DNA of 64,000 nt. Source: Brasilonema sennae CENA114. GTDB lineage: Bacteria > Cyanobacteriota > Cyanobacteriia > Cyanobacteriales > Nostocaceae. The DNA lies in NCBI RefSeq assembly GCF_006968745.1, contig NZ_CP030118.1, positions 6,840,284 to 6,904,283 of the forward strand, read 5' to 3'. The number at the start of each line of letters is the position of its first letter. Position 1 is the first letter of the stretch. Both the position numbers and the translations under genes were made by a program. Below, piece after piece: positions 59,347 through 64,000 of this stretch. The notes beneath the pieces are model-generated. The model saw only the letters and a program-made list of their open reading frames with translations. It had not been told where the DNA came from and searched no databases.

Positions 59347-59736
59347 TCAATTCGATTTACCATCACTGCCAAAATATTCTCTATAACCGCAAATTTTGTC
59401 TCCCCGCACATCAAAGGAAACTGCTACCCGATTTTTGTAAAGTTCTCCAAACAACGTTCCCTCATCGCGGAACTCAAACACGACTGTTGTCTCGTTACTT
59501 GTAACGTGCTCTAAAATGAGTTCACCTCTTAATGATTCAGCAATATATTGGAAAAATTCTCTAGCTTTTTCTTTTCCCTGATGTAAACCGTGATATTTCC
59601 CAATAGGAAACCAGAAGCTAAAGTCTTCTGTGAGCATATCCAAGAAGTGATTCCACTGGCCTGTTGCTAAACCGTGTTGGAAGTGTTCAAATGCTTGATG
59701 AGCAACTTTTAAAGTATTTTCTGACTGTTGTGTCAT
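59347..59736 (-). CDS. NTF2/SnoaL-like protein
   Basis: About 129 residues from ATG 59736, with AGGAAG 6 bases upstream. KVAHQAFEHFQHGLATGQWNHFLDMLTEDFSFWFPIG, then KAREFFQYIAESLRGELILEHVTSNETTVVFEFRDEGTLFGELYKNRVAVSFDVRGDKICGYREYF, is a cone-shaped alpha+beta barrel pattern. Members act as small enzymes (isomerase, dehydratase) or binding proteins. It follows the quinone-reductase-like gene on the same strand by about 40 bases, so a shared transcript is likely. Confidence 0.82.
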   Translation of the reverse strand: MTQQSENTLKVAHQAFEHFQHGLATGQWNHFLDMLTEDFSFWFPIGKYHGLHQGKEKAREFFQYIAESLRGELILEHVTSNETTVVFEFRDEGTLFGELYKNRVAVSFDVRGDKICGYREYFGSDGKSN

Positions 59737-59774
59737 TGTGACTTCCTGTGTACTTCTAAATATATGATTGTTTT

Positions 59775-60782
59775 TTAAAACCTGACGACGACTTTGCCAC
59801 AATTTTGACCACTAAGGAGGTATTCGACAGCAGCAGTAATGGATTCTATGCCGTGAAATTGGGTTGAGTCAACAGCAACTTTTAGCTTGTTTGTGTAGAA
59901 GAGATTGAAGAGGCGATCGCGTCCCTCTGTCATATACTCTTTATACAGAGGCATAAGAAACCCCCGCACCGAAGCTGCTTTCCAAAACAACTTGTGATAA
60001 ATTCGCGCTTGTGTCACAGGCTCAAAATTCTTGCCATATTCGGAAACGAAACCAACCACGACTAAACGTCCGCGAACTGCTAAATTATCCACACAAGTAT
60101 CAAAGACTTGTTTACCCACACATTCAAAAACTAGGTTAACGCCATTGGGATATTCTTGCTTGAGGACTTGATTGAGGTTTTGTGTGCGGTAGTTGATGAT
60201 GCGATCGCACCCCAACTCCTCCAGTAACTCTACCTTTGCATCAGTTCCACAAGTACCAATCACATGGTTACCCGCTAACTTCGCCAATTGTACCGCAATG
60301 TGTCCGGTTCCACCCGCCGCAGCTGTCACCAAAACAACTTCTTGGCTTTTCATTTCCCCCACTTGTTCTAAGGCTACCATTGCTGAGACACCAGTAGGTA
60401 TCAGGGTTAGCACCTCTGGCGTTGCTTGGCGCACCTTGATTGCAAGGTTGGCATTTATCGCTTGGTACTCGCGATACCCTCCGCCGCGTATGGTAGTGAC
60501 TACAGCATTACCAACTTGGAAATCTTTGACATTATTGCCTACTGCTACAACTTCTCCCAGTGCTTCCACACCTAAATCAAAGGGAGGAGTTAAGTTAATG
60601 TAGCTGACATCGCCTCGGCAAAGTAAGGTGTCAAACCCAGCGTTGATTCCAGCAAATTTGTTGCGAATGAGAATTTCATCTGGTGCAGGTTCGGGAATGG
60701 GGAGTTCTACGACTTCAATAGCTGATTTGAAATCTTGGGCAAACTGTTTTGCAACCAGTTTTTTATAGGTTTTTGAAATCAT
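59775..60782 (-). CDS. Zinc-free NADPH:quinone reductase-like MDR protein
   Basis: 335 residues. GroES-like half: EVVELPIPEPAPDEILIRNKFAGINAGFDTLLCRGD and PPFDLGVEALGEVVAVGNNV. NADP-binding half: VTAAAGGTGHIAVQLAKLAGNHVIGTCGT with the AAxGGxG loop. It should reduce a quinone or conjugated carbonyl using NADPH. It is upstream of the NTF2-like gene on the same strand. The order NTF2-like, MDR, cupin, hydrolase suggests a small-molecule-processing group, each with its own gap. Confidence 0.9.
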   Translation of the reverse strand: MISKTYKKLVAKQFAQDFKSAIEVVELPIPEPAPDEILIRNKFAGINAGFDTLLCRGDVSYINLTPPFDLGVEALGEVVAVGNNVKDFQVGNAVVTTIRGGGYREYQAINANLAIKVRQATPEVLTLIPTGVSAMVALEQVGEMKSQEVVLVTAAAGGTGHIAVQLAKLAGNHVIGTCGTDAKVELLEELGCDRIINYRTQNLNQVLKQEYPNGVNLVFECVGKQVFDTCVDNLAVRGRLVVVGFVSEYGKNFEPVTQARIYHKLFWKAASVRGFLMPLYKEYMTEGRDRLFNLFYTNKLKVAVDSTQFHGIESITAAVEYLLSGQNCGKVVVRF

Positions 60783-60859
60783 TTCTTATACGTGAGTCAT
60801 GTCTTATCAGCCATCGTTTTTCAAACAACCAAATACCTGTTTTAAGCTGCTTACAATTT

Positions 60860-61768
60860 CTATGCACCAGGAGATGCATATGACAAGACTGTTCCAAGTT
60901 TTGATAAATCCCTATCAACTCTTACGAAGAATAAAGCACCATCCTCAGTCTTGTGCCTAGGAAGAGTGCTAAAGCTAGGACTATAGCCAAAGTGATTCTT
61001 CCCGAATCGGTAATCTCCTATATCACAGTATCCAACTAAACCATATGCTTCTTCATTATAAGATTGAATCATTTGATACTTGCCGTCATAATGTGGCAAG
61101 ACAGTAAGGAGCCATGTTCCACCCCCGTTACCATCTTTCCTTAGGTACTTCTTTTTTGACACTTCAAATTGAACTGTATCTGTCTTGCCCCACGGTAGCA
61201 ATTTACTATCCAATCCTGGAATGAAGTCACCTACCCTAGCATCTAGATGATTTTTTTGTGCATTTTTATACTTCAATGGAATAGGACCGTTCTCCATCCA
61301 GAGGATTTCTGCTTCCTCACCACCTAGCACTTTCCAAGATCCAACGTTGACTCCTGCGGGGATAAAGGAGTAACCATGCTTGCTGAGTTGCCACTCGCCC
61401 AATTGGATTACACCCTTAAGCACAAAAATCTCCAGATCGGCTGTGAATATACCAGACGGTGCCTCAAACTGGGGCGGTAGCAACACTTTTGAAGTACATG
61501 CACCACAGTCATGCCACGTGAGTAACTTACGTCTTCCGGATACTACGTTCTCTGGCATTCCACTAATTCGCCACCCGTCTTCTTCTGGCACAGTATTCGT
61601 GTCAAAGAACTGGTACTGGCGAGGTACGTACTCTTTAGAGATTGCTGTGCGCCTTCCCGATAGATTCATACGCCCTCTACCGTCTCCACCCCAATCTTCC
61701 GGTACAGAGGCTATATGCAAAAAGTCATCAGCCTCTTCTTCATGTGCACAATCGTATTTATTTTCCAT
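60860..61768 (-). CDS. Two-domain cupin protein (DUF4437-like)
   Basis: 302 residues. The first cupin-like domain is LTWHDCGACTSKVLLPPQFEAPSGIFTADLEIFVLKGVIQLGEWQLSKHGYSFIPAGVNVGSWKVLGGEEAEILWMENGP. A second follows (GKTDTVQFEVSKKKYLRKDGNGGGTWLLTVLPHYDGKYQMIQSYNEEAYGLVGYCDIGDYRFGKNHFGYSPSF). Usual cupin metal ligands are only partly visible. No signal peptide. Function unknown; it belongs to the same minus-strand run as the quinone reductase-like gene. Confidence 0.65.
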   Translation of the reverse strand: MENKYDCAHEEEADDFLHIASVPEDWGGDGRGRMNLSGRRTAISKEYVPRQYQFFDTNTVPEEDGWRISGMPENVVSGRRKLLTWHDCGACTSKVLLPPQFEAPSGIFTADLEIFVLKGVIQLGEWQLSKHGYSFIPAGVNVGSWKVLGGEEAEILWMENGPIPLKYKNAQKNHLDARVGDFIPGLDSKLLPWGKTDTVQFEVSKKKYLRKDGNGGGTWLLTVLPHYDGKYQMIQSYNEEAYGLVGYCDIGDYRFGKNHFGYSPSFSTLPRHKTEDGALFFVRVDRDLSKLGTVLSYASPGA

Positions 61769-61810
61769 GTATTTTCTTCCTAATTGCCACTAATATCGTT
61801 ACATTGTTGA

Positions 61811-61849
61811 TTTCATCTCGTTACTGGGCTGCTGCCTCTAGTATATTTT
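61811..61849. repeat. Fragment of the 62.7-kb palindromic repeat
   Basis: TTTCATCTCGTTAC and GCCTCTAGTATATTTT match parts of the block at 62697-62825, with the middle missing. It touches the stop of the hydrolase gene. Confidence 0.55.
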
Positions 61850-62674
61850 TTAAAAACTTTTCTCTTCTAAAAATTCGATGACTACCTTCGATATTTCTTC
61901 AAATCTCTGGAGCATCATGTATGTAGTTCCGCCTTCAATCTCAATCACTTTTGCATGAGGAATTGCTGTTAAAATCAAATGGTGATTGTCTGCATTTGCT
62001 AAACCCAGCTGTTCCAACTGTTTTATACCTTCAGTTCCCCATAGAATTAGGGAGGGACATTTTATTTGTGTAAATCTTTCTTGCGTCTTTAAACAGTAGT
62101 TTGCTACAGCCCAAACGGCATAGAAAGGATAGCCAAAGCCTTTTAAATCATCTAAAACTAACCTGTGATTTAATTCATTAGATTCTACAAACTTTGCACG
62201 GGCTGCCCATCTTTCCATCAGGTGGGATCCGTCAGTTTTTATTTGAAAACCTTCTGAAAATTGCTGTAATAGGGCTGCTTTTCCTTCTTCACCTAAGACA
62301 ATGGGATCAGATAAGACAAGTTTTTCGACTCGTTCAGGATATTCTGCTGCGACTTCTCCTGCTACAAAAGCACCTGTTAGGTGTCCCAAGATGGTTGTAG
62401 TTTTTATGCCTAATTTGTCTAAAAGCAAAATGACGGTTTTAGCGTAGTCCTCTATCGAGTACATTTTGGGGGGTTTATCTGAATCACCATAACCCAGCAA
62501 GTCCATAGCAATGACGCATCGATTTTTTGCCAAAATAGGCATTAAGTCTCGATATTCGTTACTACTCATTGGCTGCTGATGTAGTAAAAGCAGAGGACTT
62601 CCCTCGCCACCAATGCGGTAGAGAATCTGCCCATCTTCGGTGTCTAAAAAAGCTCGCTTGATTGGTTTGTTCAT
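61850..62674 (-). CDS. Alpha/beta hydrolase with GHxTG elbow
   Basis: 274 residues. The fold is clear: YRIGGEGSPLLLLHQQPMSSNEYRDLMPILAKNRCVIAMDLLGYGDSDKP, ILGHLTGAFVAGEVAAEYPERVEKLVLSDPIVL and CPSLILWGTEGI. The nucleophile elbow reads GHLTG instead of GHSMG/GxSxG, so the usual catalytic Ser is missing; GH(x)TG variants exist in this superfamily. Ordinary serine esterase activity is therefore doubtful. It is the fourth gene of the minus-strand run, and small repeats flank it on both sides. Confidence 0.82.
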   Translation of the reverse strand: MNKPIKRAFLDTEDGQILYRIGGEGSPLLLLHQQPMSSNEYRDLMPILAKNRCVIAMDLLGYGDSDKPPKMYSIEDYAKTVILLLDKLGIKTTTILGHLTGAFVAGEVAAEYPERVEKLVLSDPIVLGEEGKAALLQQFSEGFQIKTDGSHLMERWAARAKFVESNELNHRLVLDDLKGFGYPFYAVWAVANYCLKTQERFTQIKCPSLILWGTEGIKQLEQLGLANADNHHLILTAIPHAKVIEIEGGTTYMMLQRFEEISKVVIEFLEEKSF

Positions 62675-62696
62675 ATCCCCCTGATAAATTTAAGTT

Positions 62697-62830
62697 TTCA
62701 TCTCGTTACCAGGTGAAACCTGGTAACGCCTTGCTAGAGGCTCTGCCTCTAGTATATTTTAGTAGTATATTTTAGGAGGCTGAGCCTCTCTGAGGGCATT
62801 CCCAGGTGAAACCTGGGAACGAGGAATACG
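62697..62830. repeat. Palindromic repeat block downstream of hisS
   Basis: GTTACCAGGTGAAACCTGGTAAC at 62705-62727 has 10-base arms; a similar hairpin starting CATTCCCAGGTGAAACCTGG follows near 62799. Between them are GCTAGAGGCTCTGCCTCTAG and GGAGGCTGAGCCTC. It may end hisS transcription, and part of it is copied at 61811. Confidence 0.7.
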
Positions 62831-62835
62831 AGGAA

Positions 62836-64000
62836 TTATGCTAGTCTGCGTTTAATTTCCTCCGCCAAATCTTCCAACGCGACTTCCACTTGCTCGCGTG
62901 TTCTCAAATCTTTGAGAGACGCCTTTTGCGCTGTAGCTTCTTCAGAACCAATTATCACACAAAATGGAATTCCTTGTTTTTCAGCCAATTGAAATTGTTT
63001 GCCCAAAGGTCGCTGTTCAAAATTCGTGATAACATTAATTTTAGCCTGACGCAGTTTTTGCGACACATTCAAATAAACAGGCATCAAATCATTTTGCATA
63101 TTCACTACCATAACTTGCGCTGGAGTAGCCGCGAAGGTATTGAGAATACCAGCTTTTATCAACCGACTAATTAAGCGAGTTAAGCCAATAGAAATGCCAA
63201 CACCTGGCATTTTTTCATCCAAAAACATCCCCACTAATTCTTCATACCTACCACCAGAACAAATGCTGCCCAAAGCTTCATGTCCTATTAGGGTTGTTTC
63301 GTACACTGTACCTGTATAATAATTCAAACCGCGAGCAATGGATAAGTCAATACAAAAACGGTTTTCTGAAACTCCAAGATTGCGAACTCCACAAATAACT
63401 GTTTCTAATTCCGTGACTCCAAGAGCAAATTCCTCAGCTTCTGGTGTTGACGTTGTTAAGTATTTGAGTTTATCTAGAACTTCATCTACAGTGCCATCTA
63501 TATGAATAAAGTAGATGATTTTTTGAGTAGTATCTGCTAACACTCCCTCTTTTTCTAACTCGTTTTTTACCTTGTTCTCACCGACTTTATCCAAAGTGTC
63601 AATAATCCCAATACAGGATTTAATTTTTTCTTCCTCAACTCCTACTGATTTAAAGAAACCAGTGAGAATTTTACGATTGTTGATGCGAATCAGAAAATCA
63701 CCGATATTAACTGCGTCAAAAATTTCGGTTATAATCGCAGGCATCTGAGCATCATAGAGCAAACTCAGTTCACGACGACCGACAACATCAATATCACACT
63801 GACGAAACTGACGAAATCGACCATCTTTTGCTCTTTCTCCACGAAACACCATATCCATTTGATAGCGAGCAAAAGGAAAGCTCAACTCATTTAGGTGACG
63901 AGCAATATACGCTGCCAAAGGAACTGTTTGATCAAATTTTAAAGCTCTTGCTTCCGAACCTGTTTCACCCGCTTTATCTTTTTCTGCCTGACGATTTGGT
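62836..64000 (-). CDS. hisS: Histidyl-tRNA synthetase, N-terminus beyond the right edge
   Basis: About 388 residues are visible; the frame stays open to base 64000 and reads PNRQAEKDKAG...EARALKFDQTVPLAAYIARHL at its visible start, so roughly the first 70 residues lie outside. Class II motif 2 is ARYQMDMVFRGERAKDGRFRQFRQCD; the histidine A motif is GLNYYTGTVYE; GSICSGGRYEELVG and GVGISIGLTRLISRLI (motif 3) follow. The C-terminal anticodon-binding domain is VMVVNMQNDLMPVYLNVSQKLRQAKI. It charges tRNA-His with histidine. Confidence 0.96.
   Translation of the reverse strand, partial: PNRQAEKDKAGETGSEARALKFDQTVPLAAYIARHLNELSFPFARYQMDMVFRGERAKDGRFRQFRQCDIDVVGRRELSLLYDAQMPAIITEIFDAVNIGDFLIRINNRKILTGFFKSVGVEEEKIKSCIGIIDTLDKVGENKVKNELEKEGVLADTTQKIIYFIHIDGTVDEVLDKLKYLTTSTPEAEEFALGVTELETVICGVRNLGVSENRFCIDLSIARGLNYYTGTVYETTLIGHEALGSICSGGRYEELVGMFLDEKMPGVGISIGLTRLISRLIKAGILNTFAATPAQVMVVNMQNDLMPVYLNVSQKLRQAKINVITNFEQRPLGKQFQLAEKQGIPFCVIIGSEEATAQKASLKDLRTREQVEVALEDLAEEIKRRLA

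Noticed and set aside
1..64000. CRISPR array, rRNA or tRNA genes
   Set aside because: No regularly spaced direct repeats and no tRNA-like or rRNA-like stretches were seen by eye; a tool-based scan would be needed to exclude a tRNA completely.

Overview
The window reads as chromosomal DNA of a filamentous, probably heterocyst-forming cyanobacterium (order Nostocales). Direct evidence is two small photosystem genes, psbI (PSII) and psaM (PSI), many HIP1 octamers (GCGATCGC), cyanobacteria-type families (DUF3769, MgdA glucolipid synthase, RRM protein plus bS21, SePSK-like sugar kinase) and a DnaX intein. The genus cannot be fixed from the sequence alone.

Layout. 0-6 kb: a MocR-type regulator diverging from three tandem GNAT acetyltransferases and a PPOx-like flavoprotein, then an Rpn nuclease between a complete and a decayed higA. 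6-24 kb: DUF3769 outer-membrane protein, psbI, dxs, an SLH gene broken by a 29-base repeat insertion, an AEC permease, a VanY-type carboxypeptidase, a DUF2079 membrane protein, an IS4 remnant, two adjacent PBP2 genes and potA-potD. 24-33 kb: valS, a GxxExxY gene enclosed by 35-bp inverted repeats, an AmpG-like permease, an N-acetylglucosamine-kinase-like gene, a regulator/dehydrogenase divergon and a D-ribulose-kinase-like gene. 33-45 kb: psaM, small conserved genes, GST, YajQ, MAPEG, a DprA-like protein, a PadR divergon, a phosphotransacetylase-family protein, and a radical SAM gene overlapping mgdA.

45-58 kb: dnaX carries a 430-residue intein in its DExH box. A LAGLIDADG-type endonuclease is encoded inside the intein in a different frame of the same strand. 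Next come two paralogous genes, the second a TPR-CHAT protein whose usual catalytic histidine position is tyrosine, then rbp-rpsU, and a grpE / dnaK-like / J-like cluster in which the HPD motif reads SPE. 58-64 kb: a conserved hypothetical gene, a run of small-enzyme genes (NTF2-like, quinone reductase-like, cupin, alpha/beta hydrolase) and hisS running off the right edge.

Mobile and repetitive DNA is abundant: inverted-repeat elements, modular palindromic repeats sharing GC-rich blocks, and decayed transposase DNA. The most unusual items are the nested intein endonuclease, the GxxExxY cassette, the CHAT pair with short overlapping upstream reading frames, the repeat that broke the SLH gene and the gene-conversion tract in the GNAT array. 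No CRISPR array, rRNA or tRNA gene was seen by eye.
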